Positions 33,663 through 47,395 are shown, counted from the stretch's first letter. The stretch is 64,000 nucleotides of DNA from Prosopocoilus inquinatus (GCA_036172665.1 CM069873.1:30124001-30188000); one strand, 5' to 3'. Translations and numbers: made by a program. Notes: generated by a model not told the origin, from the sequence alone.

Positions 33663-34518
33663 CAATGTGTCCCTGGATGGACCTAACTATACTTATAAAT
33701 TTCCTTATTTAGAATTTTAGAAAAAACAATTGCTTCTTCTAGGAAGTCCTCAGGAGTTACCAAAATTTCGAAATAACATATAAATTGGTTGGAAATCGAG
33801 AAAACATGAAGATTGGTTAAGAGTAATTAAGTAAGTACATATGAAAGGTAAAAGTAAAAATATTATTGGAAAAAGATGTTTGTAATGTCAAAAGAAGCCC
33901 AAATTCAAATCTGAATGTTGTATCTCAAAGTTGATTTTTCTTTTGCCTAGAGTATGATTAAGAGCTAACATTTTTCAAACATTGACTGAAAATTGCCAAC
34001 AAATTTGTTCACATAAAATAAATCACTTGAGTTAAATTTCAGTTGTATTTGTTGTCATAGATAGCTGCGATAATCACCTCGGCTAATTTATACTTATTAC
34101 TTATTAAATTTAATGAAGACAAAAAATAAACTTTTTCGTTGACCATTTTCATTAAATAACTGTTTTTGCCATTTATTTATTATAATTTTGTCACAAAAAA
34201 AGAGTTTAAGGTCAACGAAAAAATATTATAATAAACTATTAAGATACAACGTTCAGATTAGGTATTTGAGCTCCTTTTCACATTACAAACATCTTTTCCT
34301 AGTAATACTTTTACTTTCCTTTCAAATAAAAGGTACTTTACTCTTAACCACATTTCAAGTTGTCTCCATTTCTAACCATCCTGTATGTTACTTCGAAATT
34401 TTGGTAGTTGCTGAGGACTCGCTAGAAGAAACAAAAGTTTTGATAAAGAATGACTTTTCTAAAATTCGAAATAAGGAAGTTTATAGGTATAGTTAGGTCC
34501 ATTCGAGGACACACTGTG
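33663..34518. mobile_element. Foldback MITE with about 290-bp inverted repeats
   Basis: TA flanks both ends. The left arm from CAATGTGTCC through TGGACCTAACTATAC and CCAAAATTTCGAA matches the right arm in reverse complement, which begins CACAGTGTGTCC. The arms pair, with gaps and substitutions, to near the middle, leaving about 250 bp of spacer. The open frame at 34188-34496 lies in the right arm and is not coding-like. Confidence 0.85.
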
Positions 34519-37500
34519 TAATAACGAAATAAATTGTTTTATGAAGTTTAAAAGTGCCTGGAAAAACAGCAATAATTGCTTATAAATCACAAAATCCAAA
34601 CGATGTTTAAAAAAATAAAGGAATCGTTTACATTCTTCAATCGCTCAAAAGGAAAAGTAGTTAGAATTTAAATACAAAAGAAAAATTTAATCAAAAGCAA
34701 AAGTGTAGAGCGTTTAAAAATTACTTTTTGAATATTTTCTGAAAGACAAGGCTTCTACTAATTACAAAATAAGATACTAAATTATCCCAAAAGAATAAAA
34801 ACTAACATTCCAGTATTTTATAAAAATATCTCTTAAGAAGAAAAAAATATAACTAAAAGATAAACAATCTAGTAATAAACCACAAAATTGCCATAAAAAA
34901 TATTTATAGAACGATCACTTTTCCACGGGCATTTCTATTTTAAACTGTGTTCTTAATAATGATTTTGTCGTAAAAATTCTCATATAAAACTCGGTTTACT
35001 GGTGCTAAAATAAAAAAAAAATCATTTACTTTCGTGCCCATTAAAATCATTTGCGGTTTCATTGTTTATTTTTGGTTCTTCTGTGATCGTAAGTTTATAA
35101 ATTCCGTAAGTGTTTAATCGAAGACCAGGCCGCGTTCAGAAGTGATGATCTAATTAAATTAAATTCGGGAAAATATTTTACTTTTTAGAAAGGTCATTAT
35201 ATGGGTCAACATTAAGAAAACTAGAATTTTCTTTAGCCCTTTTCTTACTATTTAAATTTCTCATTTAAACATCTCATCAGAAAGTTTAGTCGAACTTTGA
35301 GATACGAATTTAAGGAATGTAAAAAGTGTGAGCGAGCAATTAAAAGTATCTTAAAAATATCACTGCAATAAATCATGTTCGCAGGTCAACGAAAAAAAAA
35401 CAGTTTCGTTTACGAAGGGAAATTGGTTATGACCAAGTCTAAATATAAATTAATTGAGCATTATAAAGTACACGATTCCAAAAGACGTTTCCGAAAATTA
35501 TTATTCAACTTGTCAGTTTGCCACAAATAGAGAAACAAATGTATGATGGATGACCCCCCCAGCAACGTGACATTTTCTTTGGTAGCACAAAAATAAATTT
35601 AAAATTAATTGGGACACATACTTCTCAAGTATTTTCGGACAACTATTTTTAAAAAGCACAAAAAGTAATGATTGAGTTGGGACGCAAAATATGAGTCACG
35701 GGTGTAGTTGTTTCAGCAGTTCTAAACACAGAAACCTTTTAAGTTGAGAAAAACTAAATCGGAAAATATTTTAAGATGGTCAGAAACTTCCCTCGGTTGC
35801 AATTTCTGTTTTTCTTTCCTTGTTACATTGCTTAATTTATTTCTTTGACTTTCTGATACCATGCATTTTAATTTTGATAGAAAATCAAGGACAATTTAGT
35901 TTTCTACAATTTTAACTTTTACTTAAAACTATTTGATACTTCTTACATCGTCACTTAGTATTATTAAACAAAGAAAAACTGTTAAGCTGAGTACTTTTCG
36001 ACTTTACGAACATCTTCAATATGATATTCCATTTACGAACTAGAACGTAGCACATATAAAGTGACATCCCTGAATCCATTTAAACTACAAATTCTAAATA
36101 CCTATAAAAGGACGCGTATCAGAAACTCGAAAGCTCTTTCGTATGCTGAGAAACTGGGTTGACCGATAACTTTTATGAAACTTCGCCGATAAACGTCTTT
36201 GTACGTGCATCTTCTTAAAGGAAAAAAGAAATAAAGAAGATCCAACGATTTACCGAACGGTCTGGCTAAAAAAGGAAGTTTTCAGTTTAGCGCGTTTCAA
36301 TTCACACCCCCTGAGATTTTAGTTTCTTTGGTTAATGCGAAATGTTAAACGAATATTAAGTACATAATGTGTATACGTGTAAAAGTTTGTTTGTTTACGT
36401 GAGTAATAAAGAAAAGGCAACGGTTAAGAAAAAAAAACACTTACTTATTGAGACCGTGTAATCCCAACTCTCGGAGTCATTCTTGTGGACATTCAATTTG
36501 TCGGGCTGAAACAAGGAAAACAACTATTAATTCAGGAGAGAAAATCAAATCGAAATCGCAATCTCATAAGGAGAACTAAAATATACGCCCTACACGAGGG
36601 ATTTTCACATTATAGCGAACAAAAGGAAATAAATGTGGGGCAAAAAAAGGATACATTCTCCCAGTCTCCCCTGGAACAAAGAAAAACCATTGGATAAAAC
36701 GTAGATAGAAACCGAGCAAAGGTCACGATCAATTTGAAGTCAACAATATAAGCAGACTAAAGTAATATTTCTTATTAAATTAACTAACCTTCTCCAAACA
36801 GCATTAATTAAGTGCTTTAATTGAGTTCTGAATACTAGATATTAAACATGAACATTGCAAAACATTAAGAAAAAAAGTAATAATTATCTTAGAGGTACTG
36901 AAATCTGAATGAAATAATTCAATTAAAATATACTGTTTTCTGTTATTATAATTTAAGAAATAAAGGTAGAGTTGAACAGTTGAATAATTAAATGTGGTTG
37001 ACTCTTCTATTTTTGGATTGCGACTGCTCATATCGATAACCGCCAAGAAATATAATTTCGTATTTTACAGAGAATCCATACCAACTACGTAACTTTGTTA
37101 GATCAGGTGACTTTATCTCTAATAAATGTGAAGATAGTTTTAAAAATGTAGAACCATGTATAACCCTATACACGCAGAAGGTCGAACTTTTTTTCATTTA
37201 CATTAACATTAGTTCTATACAATAAATAAATAAAAAACAGTTTCGTAAATTTCTTTTAAATTACATAGAGCTGCAAAAGCATTTTACTGCTTTGAATTTT
37301 TACAGAACAAATATATCTGGGAATAATGGACTTGACTGTCTAAAACAACAATGAATAGCACCAATACAATGCAACTTTTGTGTTAAAGCCTTAAGCACAT
37401 ACTACGCTATTGAAACTACTTTAACATTTTTTTTATTTTTAATTTATAACGCAACCTACGCGATTTCGACGACGACGTGAAACAAAACTTTTTCATAAAT

Positions 37501-37980
37501 AAAGATGATAAATTATCGTACGGAGTCTTTAGATGCTTGCTGGTTTAAAAGGAACATAACGAGTGCAGTAATTATTACGTAATAATTTCAAAAGCGGTAC
37601 TTCGCTGACTAATTGACAAGAGGTGCTAAGTATAAGAAAGTTAGTTCCTGCAAAACAGCCTTTAAAGTTTAAATTTCAGTTTATTTAAAATTTACTATTT
37701 TTATAACCTTTTGTTAAACGAAGATGCTAAAATTAAAACATCAATATCACATCACTACGTTTTAATCAAAAATAGGGTTGCCAGCTTGCAAACCTTAAAC
37801 TTCTTTTTAGCAAACAATACTTTAAATGTTATGTCGTGTGGTACTTAAATTTTATACTGAAAATGTGGCAAAATTTTTATCGGAAGGAGCAGATCTACCT
37901 AATATTTTTTTTAATTTCAATTTTTGAACAGTAGCTTGACTAGAATAACTAATAATGTCTTGTTAGAGCAGCACCAACTC
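34519..37980. other. A+T-rich DNA, no gene seen
   Basis: Frames up to 80 codons lack coding character on either strand. No inverted-repeat element was recognised. Confidence 0.4.
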
Positions 37981-37984
37981 AGAT

Positions 37985-38100
37985 TTTGCATGTAATTTAG
38001 AATCAGCAGCTCCAAGTACCTGTCTACATACAGAAAATAAAGCTTAGGTCCAAGTGGATCACCCTGCGGTATGCCAGCCACTATGTTTGTCTACAAAAAA
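37985..38100 (-). pseudogene. LINE reverse transcriptase fragment
   Basis: On the minus strand an open stretch reads VAGIPQGDPLGPKLYFLY followed by VD and a leucine-rich segment. This matches the G-[VI]-P-Q-G-S-x-L-G-P-x-L-F-x-L-Y block of non-LTR retrotransposon reverse transcriptases such as Jockey. The reading is lost on both sides, and the YADD active site is not present. A short relic is the best explanation. Confidence 0.55.
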
Positions 38101-39228
38101 AATATGTTGTTTTGTGTTCCAATGATGGAAGAGGAAAGATGTACTAGTTTGAAAATAAGAAATAAAGAATATTTATGTTTGAATGGATTATTTATTTTAA
38201 GTATACTTTTTCTAAAATTATGCATAATCAAGAGATCATATATATTTTTATCATTAATTTAAAGGCAATATGTATCTAAATCAGTTCTCAGACACGCATT
38301 AAATACGTAAAAGTGTCTCTGGATTCCGTGAGAACTAAAACATGTTATATTCCTCAGCAAAAAGATCAGTTAAACTGACAGATATACATTCTGCGAGGGA
38401 ATTTAAAATTCTGCAAACACTTATACATTTCTTACGTACATGTTTAATGTGTTTCTTTCTCTTAATGTTATTCACCTACCTAAGGAATGTTTTCGTGACC
38501 GAGATTTGCATTAGCATATCATAAATTGTCCTACCAAAATATGTCGCCGGACGTTCATATTCATTTCACGCCAATTAAAACTGCAACTGACATTTTTCAT
38601 GCTCTTGTAACCTGGCATCCGTTATAGAAAGGCCTTTGGCAAGGAAACAAACAAGGCTCGGTATGCGAGACTCTCTGCGAAGAAAAAACGCGTAATTATT
38701 CTATTAATCTGCATTACACATACCGAGCGATGCTATTTTCGACGTCAGAATTTTTCTGTGCAGGTACTAAACAAAAGATCAGTTAGACTCGCATTCGTTT
38801 TTGCGTGGCATACGTGAGTCAGAATTTTTGGACACTGTCCAGTTGTAAGCTGAAAATTTAAACTTGAATGAACATCATAAATACCATTCAATACTGTTGG
38901 CAGATATTTGTTAAACTGCATGTGTTTACATGTGCCGCTGGATATAAATTCAGTTTCATAGAAAATATACAAGGTAGTTTATTTTATACGAAGAACTTTA
39001 CTGCACTGCGAACAGAATTCAATGTTCTTCTAATTCTGATTTTATGTACATAGAAATTTCAATCCAGAACGAACCTGAACAAATGCAATTTATAAACATT
39101 AATACTAAAAGTGCCTTACAAGAAAATTAACTATTTCTCGATATCTACGTCATGACTACTGAAGATTAACAGTTGTCCAATTTTCTCAATTTTCTCTGTA
39201 TGATGATTTATAGAAAAGTACTTCACAT
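38101..39228. other. A+T-rich DNA, no gene seen
   Basis: A less A+T-rich patch at 38560-38740 contains GCTCGGTATG and, about 60 bp on, its complement CATACCGAGC. Only ten base pairs are possible, too few to call a hairpin RNA. Confidence 0.35.
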
Positions 39229-39229
39229 A

Positions 39230-39669
39230 CAGGATGAGCCAATGGAATCGATATCTTCAATAGCGCCTTAACTATTGATTATAAAAGAAAATGTTTTCTA
39301 CAAAAATTATCGCCTATAACGACTTCTATATCTACAAATTATTTTCAGATATACAGCGTGTTCCATAAGTAAGTTATCTACAAAACTTAAAATTATTTAA
39401 ATAAAATGTACCAATTTCTATCGCACATTTCGACAGACCTCTTAAAAACAAGCAATTTTAATCAACAACTATAGCCCCAAATCAATTGTATTAAAGAGCT
39501 GAAAACTAGATACTTTATTCATAATCAGCGACCAAAAAAAGTTTGGTAAATAAGTTTATTGGTGTATATGTAAAAATCATTTGCTAAGATGGAACTCGTT
39601 AGAGGCGATAACTTTTATAATTAATACTTAAGGCGCTATTTCAGAAATCGAAACCAATGACCCATCCTG
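39230..39669. mobile_element. TA-flanked MITE with about 60-bp inverted repeats
   Basis: The left end CAGGATGAGCCAATGGAATC and the right end, in reverse complement CAGGATGGGTCATTGGTTTC, continue together through CAATAGCGCCTTAA / AAATAGCGCCTTAA and TTATCGCCT.TAACGA. TA flanks both ends. CAGCGTGTTCCATAAGTAAG inside (39355) resembles another element's terminus. Confidence 0.8.
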
Positions 39670-39671
39670 TA

Positions 39672-41890
39672 TGAAAGGGGGGTAATAATATCTAGAGCAA
39701 ATTAGAATTGAATTTGATTTCTAAAAAAAATCAAATTTCAATAGGCAACGTACAAAAAAAGAAAGAGCAGGGCTAGGTAGCCTTCATTTTTAAAAATTGT
39801 CAAAAAAGAAACAAAACTTTTGGTATAATAAAAACATTATAACAAAATTCATTATATATATTAAAAAGAAAAAGAAATAATTATTTCACTCAGTGAATTG
39901 TATTTTAGATATTTTAAAAAATTGTTAATATAAACAATAGGTTATCGAAATAAAACACAGAATTTCTAACAAAACTAGAGAACTAAGGAACATGTTTCTT
40001 AAAATTTTCAGTTATGTAATTCGAACGAAATTTTACAAAGTTGACGTCCTTTGTTCTATTCATCTAACTTGAACGTTCCCGAGCGTTCATTCTACATTTT
40101 AGCGTTATAAAAATTAAATGAAAGTGCCTTCATAAACGTGACGGAAATTCATAATTATAAAATGCAAATTAAACGCCGCCTTTCAGAAGTCTTTTGAAAT
40201 CACGTCTTCTGTAAAAATAATAAAAACGATGGTTAAAGTTTAAGTGAATGTTACGTTCATTTACGTCCAAATTTGGGTTTCAATTTAACGAATCAGTTAT
40301 TAAAACAACTTATATTTTTAGAGTAACATTCTTCAAATCGAAGAGATGATATAAATATATATAATCCAATCGGAAGCATTGGAAAATTATAAATCAAACC
40401 TAAATTTTAAAATTATTTATTGATTTATTTATAATTGCTCAGAATTTTTCCTTGCTCTCAGAGCTATAATGCTAAAAAAGAATGCTTATGAATAAATTAT
40501 TCTAATAGTATGGTAAAGAATAAACGTAAACACGAAGTTATAAAATATATCTTTCACTATTATCCTACATAAATCGCAAAATACTCAAGTATTTATACAG
40601 GGTGCGTAAAAAGTTATTGCGGTATCAGGTAAAACGTCGGATATTTAAGTTTGACAGTTGGTCATAGAAACCTGTGTTTTGACATTAGTTTCGTTTTTTT
40701 TGCGTGCAACAAGGATTTAACTTTGCATTTGATTATGCAAAAAATTTCAAAGTGTGAAAAAAATTATTTCAGAAAAAATGACCATGACTTTAAATGTTGA
40801 GTTAGTCTGACATTCAATTTGATATTCCTTTGAAAAGTTTGACTTGTATTGATCGAGCCATATTGCCGAATTAACTAACTCAAGTTGGTTCATCAAGATT
40901 AAGGGCAAACTAAGGTCGGTGCAACCCGAAAGACCCTAATTCAGATCAGCTAATCTGAGTTAACGTTAATCGACGTCGATGCAACTCAGTTTTAAAGTAT
41001 CCTAAAGTTAACGGCAGGAAATTAAAGAATAAAAACGGAGTTAATGGCATAGCTGGCAAGAAAAAAATAGCTGTCGACGTAAGTCTGTTTCGGTCTTCCT
41101 TAGACCTCATCAAGACTTTTTAATCAAGGTATAAGATATATTTTGTTTTAGTGACCTTCGGCATTTACACTTTCTTCAAGTATAAGATATTAGTAACTGA
41201 ATTATATAATATATATTATAATATATAATATATAAAAACTAAATGAACAAGAAATGGAACACAAATCGAATGATAATAGCAATTAAGATATAGTCACCCT
41301 GAACTTTAAAATCGAGCAGGAGAGATCCTGAAACTTTCCTGATTTAATTATGTTACCTCGTAACCTCGTGGGAACATCCTGTATGTACAAATTATTTTCT
41401 TTTTCTCTTAAAATTACACGAGTTTTCATATTGCAAAGCTTGATAAATGATTAATAAACCACTTTATGTACATACAACAAATAATATTAAGGCGCAAGAA
41501 GCTTCGTGATGTTTTTGAACCGTCAAGAACTTTTAGTTAACGGCAGAACTAAAATAAAACGAAACACGATGCCTCGATACTAACGGCATGATTCTAAGAG
41601 AACTGATCTGACAAAAATGTGTGACGACCAACAAAGGCTTAGTGTGTCGTAAATCCACTGTCTGTAATATTAAGCACACAAAAGAATGTAATTCTAACAG
41701 ATGTTTCTTTAACTGAGAACGATCGGGTAAATGAAAATACTCAACACTCGTCCGTATCCTGAAAGGAAACATGTTATCGACACCCTTTCGAAAAGAAAAC
41801 TTGGTACTCGTATTTTTATGTAACGAGCGGCTAATTAAAAAAAAAAAAAAAAACTGGTCAAGCAGGCTGCCGAAAAATTCACCAAAAGAT
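39672..41890. other. A+T-rich DNA with lone transposon termini, no gene seen
   Basis: TACAGGGTGCGTAAAAAGTT at about 40599 and GGAACATCCTGTA at about 41371 look like Tc1/mariner-type ends but do not match each other. An AT-palindromic microsatellite occupies about 41203-41237. Confidence 0.4.
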
Positions 41891-41891
41891 T

Positions 41892-43044
41892 AGGGGACCT
41901 ATTCTTGACGAGTGAATTTTTGCGCTCGCATTTGTAATATGCGAGTGCGAAATTCGTATACACTTTAGACAAGTTATTCTAGACCACTCGAAAATTTCGT
42001 TCGCAAATAAATGATAGCGCTCGCATTTATTCGAGTGGCGAGATTTGGCAATGTCGCGAATTTGTCAAAATTCTACCGTGCCCGTCGTGAATGACAAGTA
42101 TTGCAAAGCATTTTACGTTTTGAAATTAAATCTAACTCTACAAAATATACATAAGATATCTCGCTTACCTTGAAAGTCATTAAATATAAATAAGTACGAT
42201 TTATTTTGTAACATGTACACATATTGTTATAAATGAATTTTAAAACACTATTTGCGAAATGTGGGTATTCATTAAAATTACGCAAATTAATGGGATGTCA
42301 GTGATTATAATGCATCGAGAGTCTTCCTCAAGTTATTACCTTAATTTAAGAAGACCCGTACCAAAGAAGAAAATATGAAACATCTAAAAAAGCTGCGTGT
42401 CTAATGCTAGCTAAATACCTATATCGAAATTGCAGAGTTACAAAAATTTGTTAATTTAGAATTTTCTTAAGACCTTCAATTAAAACGGTCAGATTCCTAA
42501 GCCGAAGAAAAGAGGATACGATGAAAAAGATTCTCATCACCTATGTTTAGTACTGGGACTTATTTTGCATTATTTTAAAAATAGAGGACGTCTGGCCACC
42601 CTACCTTCAGTCATCCCAATATATGTAGATATTTAGATCCTCATACTTTCTCAAAATGGTATCCGAAGTAAAGTAAAGCAAAGCTAATCGTCGAGAGATT
42701 TTTCTCTTTTCATCCCTCTTCTGTTCATTTAGTACAGAAATTCTTCTGCCATAATTATACATACTGACAATACTTATTCAATTTAATTCAAACCTGAATT
42801 TTATCAAAAAGAAGCACATTTAGTGAAAACTTGTGTTTTTATGTAAAATGTCAAATTAATTTGCTACAAATTTGACGTTAATTACAGTTACAAGCACTCG
42901 CATAATAAAAAACGAGTGGTAATGTCCACTCGCAACAAAAACGCATACGTTTTGGAAAATCGAACGATCAAGAATACACACGTTCGCATTTTGAACGAAT
43001 GCGTATGTGCATTCAAAAACGCGCTTGTCGAGAATAGGTCCCCT
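41892..43044. mobile_element. 1.15-kb non-autonomous element with AGGGGACC termini
   Basis: The left end AGGGGACCTATTCTTGACGA and the right end, in reverse complement AGGGGACCTATTCTCGACAA, continue in similar CpG-bearing sequence (GCGCTCGCATTTG, ATGCGAGTGCG). Subterminal regions on both sides are rich in CGCATT and ACTCGC words in both orientations. No transposase and no clear target duplication were seen. Confidence 0.75.
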
Positions 43045-44570
43045 GTATGTCTTAGAACATTTCGCGCTTTTAGCAAGCAAACAAACCACCATAAGGTAAT
43101 TTGTTAAATATGTTATTTCAGTGTCAACCTAAAATAGGATCACAAAAATTAACAAGTTTTCAATTACAGAAAATAATAAGTGAAAGCAATAAAAGAACAT
43201 CATAATTCAACGACAAATTTTTACGTTACACTTGACAGCTTGGCGGTTGAATTTATGTAGAAGCGACCTGCATGTAGCGAGCCACAACCTAGTTCACCAG
43301 ATTTTTATTTAAACACTTGTTGCTATTTTCAGTTAAATTTACTGAATCTAATAATTTCCATAAGTCGAAAAAAACAACAGAGATTTTAAACTACAAATTC
43401 ATTATATAGATATTTTATCTAGGAAATAAACTCGTTGAATTCCTTGTCAACCACAGATATAAATTCCAAAGAATGAGTCTTTAACGCTTGAGCTTTCTAC
43501 TTCATAAAATCCTCACGTCATTATTTACGAAAATTATTTTACACAGGTTAACATAATATTTTAGCGGAAAAGACTAGTAAAATAAATCACACTTTACGTT
43601 CTTGGAGTAATTCTTACATATGCGTACAACAACCTGGTTAAAGCGTGTTCTTTCTTTTGTAAATTTTAAACCGTACATCGATAAATCAACTTGGTTTATG
43701 CTCTAACGCAATGCAGTTGTTTTAAACACTTTTTACGAGTTTCTTTCTTCATGTATTGAAAAATGTATACTTTTTTACTATTGTAAACGGATATTTTATA
43801 AAATTTGTAATGTGTCTAATAAAACATATCAAAAAACGTGAAATAAAAAAGTTGATTGATGAAAGCGTAGGCTCTTTTTGAAATACTATTAAAAAAGAGT
43901 AGATAAAAACACTTGGTAATTATTTCACTTGATACTCTTCCATACCAAGTGTTTTTATCTACTTTTGCGTTCATATTTGATATTTTATGCAATTGGATTC
44001 CTTTACGTCAGCTTCTACGCGATTGGGTCTTGATGCTGTCGGGATGTTTTTAATTCGTACAAACCCTACTTTATTTCGAAAGGGGTAAGACTAGTTTTGG
44101 TTTTATTAATTTGTGGCGCGAGTTAGCAGTCTTAAAAAAATAAAGTCAATACAAAAAAGTTTTATGAATTTACCTTTTTCCAAAAAAAATTTATAGATTT
44201 GTTTTCTTTAAAACTATCAGAAAAATCAAGACAAAGAACAAATTGCAAGCAACCCGAACAACAGTTTATTCGTCACAAATTTTCAGCGACCTGAGGAGTA
44301 CGAGTAGTTCCCAATATATTTTTAATAGCACCCTCACTATGAATTACCTCTGTATATTTAGTGTATATACACTACAAATTAGGGTAACCGAGATAAGCAT
44401 AACTGAAAAACAGAACTTAAGAAAAACTGCGTCAGTCAGTTTTACTTTATCTTAGGCCTATATGATAATTTGATTATTTTTATTGTATGTGAAGAATTTG
44501 TCTAAAATTGTGTTACAAAATTCAACTAGGCAGTTTGACTGAAAAGAATAAAGCTCTGCATGTCTGCTGA
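43045..44570. other. A+T-rich DNA with one perfect short hairpin, no gene seen
   Basis: No coding frame is supported. Apart from the hairpin at 43898-43963 I see only A+T-rich unique sequence. Confidence 0.4.
43898..43963. repeat. Perfect 21-bp inverted repeat
   Basis: AGTAGATAAAAACACTTGGT and the next A are followed, about 24 bases later, by the exact reverse complement. The hairpin is small for a MITE and could be the core of an ancient one. Confidence 0.8.
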
Positions 44571-44588
44571 GGTGTTTTGTAAGCCTCC

Positions 44589-44880
44589 TTGGCAACGGGG
44601 TTGAAACGATTGATACATGCCACAATTATTAAGCATGGGACCACGGTTACGTATGCTTTCTCTGTTTTATTGCTGGGCTTTCTTCCGAATATTCTGGGGA
44701 CCGTTTCAAGTACGGTGAATTACGCTGTTGGGTTCATCATTCGCGTTCCGACCCGGTACCGAAGGTCATCGTAAGTTTCACGAACGGCGGCGAAGCAGAA
44801 GTTCAACAGTTGTTTAAGAGAGGCGCTGCCTCAAGATTTTGACAACCACCGACTTCAGAACATTCCTGGATAGCTGGCTT
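44589..44880 (+). pseudogene. Possible Ty3/gypsy integrase C-terminal relic
   Basis: A frame open to 44774 reads TVTYAFSVLLLGFLPNILG and then YAVGFIIRVP. After one stop the same frame continues QKFNSCLREALPQDF. The order resembles the end of the integrase core in insect Ty3/gypsy retrotransposons (a V-L-L-G-I-R block, then V-Y-G-x-x-L-R-x-P-G, then a L-R-E-x-M block). Conservation is weak, and no LTR, protease or reverse transcriptase is visible nearby. Only a decayed fragment would be present. Confidence 0.4.
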
Positions 44881-44899
44881 GAGTAACGTGCCCTACTTA

Positions 44900-47395
44900 A
44901 TTTAAATTTAAAAATATTTCCGATACATTTTGTGTGCATCATATTAGAGTATTACCGTATAATTCGTAATCTAATTATTCAGTTTATTTTGACCACGAAG
45001 GCTGATTTAATTTATTGTCACAAGCATTATAGGTGTGCCAATATATTTGTTTATAAATATGCTGGGTGATTCAAAATAAGTGTTCGACTCGTCAACCACA
45101 AGTAGTACATAGAAAAAGAAAACAAAAAGTCTGTGTGCACAGGAGGTTTAATATCCATAGTTTTTGAGATAAAATGCATTAAAGATTTAGATATAAATTA
45201 ATTGATTGACACTAATATAGTTCTGTTGCGTCACAAGAGCAATGAATCGGCGTGGAATAGAATTAAACACTAGCGTTTACCTTGAAATAAAACTGTAAAA
45301 CGTTTTTATTTATGACTTTCTTCGGAAAAAATGCGTAACATGCAATTCATTCATTCGAATTTCGGACTTGTATATGTATACGTAAGAAATTAATCATGAT
45401 TTTAATTTTAGGTTCAAAGAGGTTGATTTTTGAAATGCCTCTGACAGATTTATTTCTTGCAATTTCACACTTGCATGACTTTAATTTTGCTACGTCTCAA
45501 TCTCTTTCTTGAACGTACGAGTATCAATAAAACTCCTGGTGGTTTATCAATGCACGCTGTGGCACCTTGGAAAGCGGTTCCATAGTGAGTTTACCAGCTG
45601 GGGTTGTTGCCTCGCGCCTGTATCTTACCATTTAGCCCACCCCCATCTCCTTCAGAGTCTAGCTTCTGCGTCACTTGTGAATCACCAAGTACATTAAAAT
45701 AACGTTATGTTCAGTCGAAAAAAAGTTTTCACCTTAAATTTTCTATTCGGCAATCTGTTCTTTTCAGAACTAAACAAAATTTTGTTAACTACAGACTTTC
45801 GTGTTTAAACTTCAGCCATCACAGGCGTACACGAGTGAACATTTTCAGCGTCATATGATAGTTGTAAAAAGAATAAATTAAGAGTAGACAAACTAAGATA
45901 TACTATCATTGTCATTTCAAAGCATGCTAGAGTTTTGTTTTTTTTTATATTTGTAATTTGACAGGCATTTTGAATGGCGTAGAAGGGAGGGTGAGGAGAT
46001 GATGGGGCGAGATTCCCCGAGACATATATTTGCAGAGCCTGGACGTCACTTGACATTATCATCTTTCATTAATAATTTAGGGCCCAAGTAATACATTTTC
46101 CCGGGCCTGGCGATGTCCCTCGACCGACGCCCCTGACCACACCTGTTTCTCAATTTGACAGAAATGTTTGTTGGTGTGTTGCGTATGCTTTACTGCTGCT
46201 AATTTGCTCCAAATGTTGAAAATTGTAGTTTTGATAATAATTTTCCCGTAGTAGTTTCAACATACGAGAAATCAATTAGCAGATGTTCGTGGTGTATATT
46301 AAGGTCATTCTGATGACTAGGACCTTATTAATGAGCAGCAAATGTTCATTTTTTTTACTTTTCAGTTCATTGGTCCAATGAATCATCATCATCACTTGTA
46401 CAAAAACAGAATTCGTGCATAGAATGAAATAAAAAGTAGAAAAAGAATATTTTTCAATTTATCCAAGTAAAGCCGCAAATATTGGCACTGTACTGTAAAA
46501 CCCGATAAGCAGAAAATTAACCTTCTATAAATAGACCGGTCTTGCAATTGACCATTTAAATATCGATCGCTTCGAAATTTCCATTAACAAACGTTTAATG
46601 AGGCAATAGTATCATCTGAAATACAAAATCGTGTTCTTAAGCCAGGCCAAAACGTTAACTGCATGTACGACACGTAATTATAGGCATTCATTAGACGACA
46701 TCTGGACAAGAGCCAAATAGAATGCGACCATGAACAAGCGACCACCTTCGCTGAAACGTGATGAACACCGACAAAAAAATGAGCTCCTCCAAGAGCACGA
46801 ACAAACACCAGGAAATAACGCGGATTACAAGGTCGAGAAATTTAATAATCCTCAGCTGTGCGGAAAGGAAACGGATGTTTGTGTCAACATGAACTAAGAG
46901 AGCGGTAGCATTCGCATGCAACGTTTTTCGCACATAAATCTTTCATGAATGAACAAGCGAGAAAGGAACACACTAAAACTGCAAATTAAATTTGCTCCAA
47001 TTTATTAAAAAGTTTCGCGTGAGCAAAAAAAGGCACGGTAAATATTCACCCGTATTTTCTTGATAATTTGTGTCAGATGGAAGGGACAAAACTTTATAAC
47101 GAACATCTACACTTCAGTACACAAATTTAGAGAAGAAACGTATTCCAGGAAAGTAAATCCAAAATTATTACAAACTTTTTTATAGTCTCTTAGTTCTGAT
47201 TAAAAAACATTGGAACAAAATTTTCCACGGGTTCTATTTTCTAATTCAATAAAGAGCCAAGAGTATCTTTTCATTTTACCCAAGTACGTGTCATGTCGGT
47301 TATGTCACAAACAATTGCTTATTGTCTACTCCGTTCCTGCTGCAACAACTACAATAAAACACAAGACGTCACATTTTTGTATTAAAACTAAATAA
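44900..47395. other. A+T-rich DNA with repeat fragments, no gene seen
   Basis: CTGGGTGATTCAAAATAAGT at 45061 looks like a lone Tc1/mariner terminus. Frames at 45509-45697 and 46584-46933 have no recognisable product. Confidence 0.4.
46079..46136 (-). mobile_element. hAT-like terminal fragment
   Basis: On the minus strand it begins CAGGGGCGTCGGTCGAGGGA and contains CGCCAGGCCCGGG, similar in style to the complete hAT-like element at 60222-61264, which starts CAGGGGCGGATTTAGG. No second terminus was found. Confidence 0.35.

Noticed and set aside
34188..34496. 102-codon open frame
   Set aside because: It lies in the right arm of a foldback MITE, starts without ATG and has no coding character.
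38646..38730. miRNA-like hairpin with GCTCGGTATG arms
   Set aside because: Only about ten consecutive pairs form, with a 60-base loop.
41203..41237. Palindromic AT tract as an element terminus
   Set aside because: It is a simple AT microsatellite without flanking duplication.
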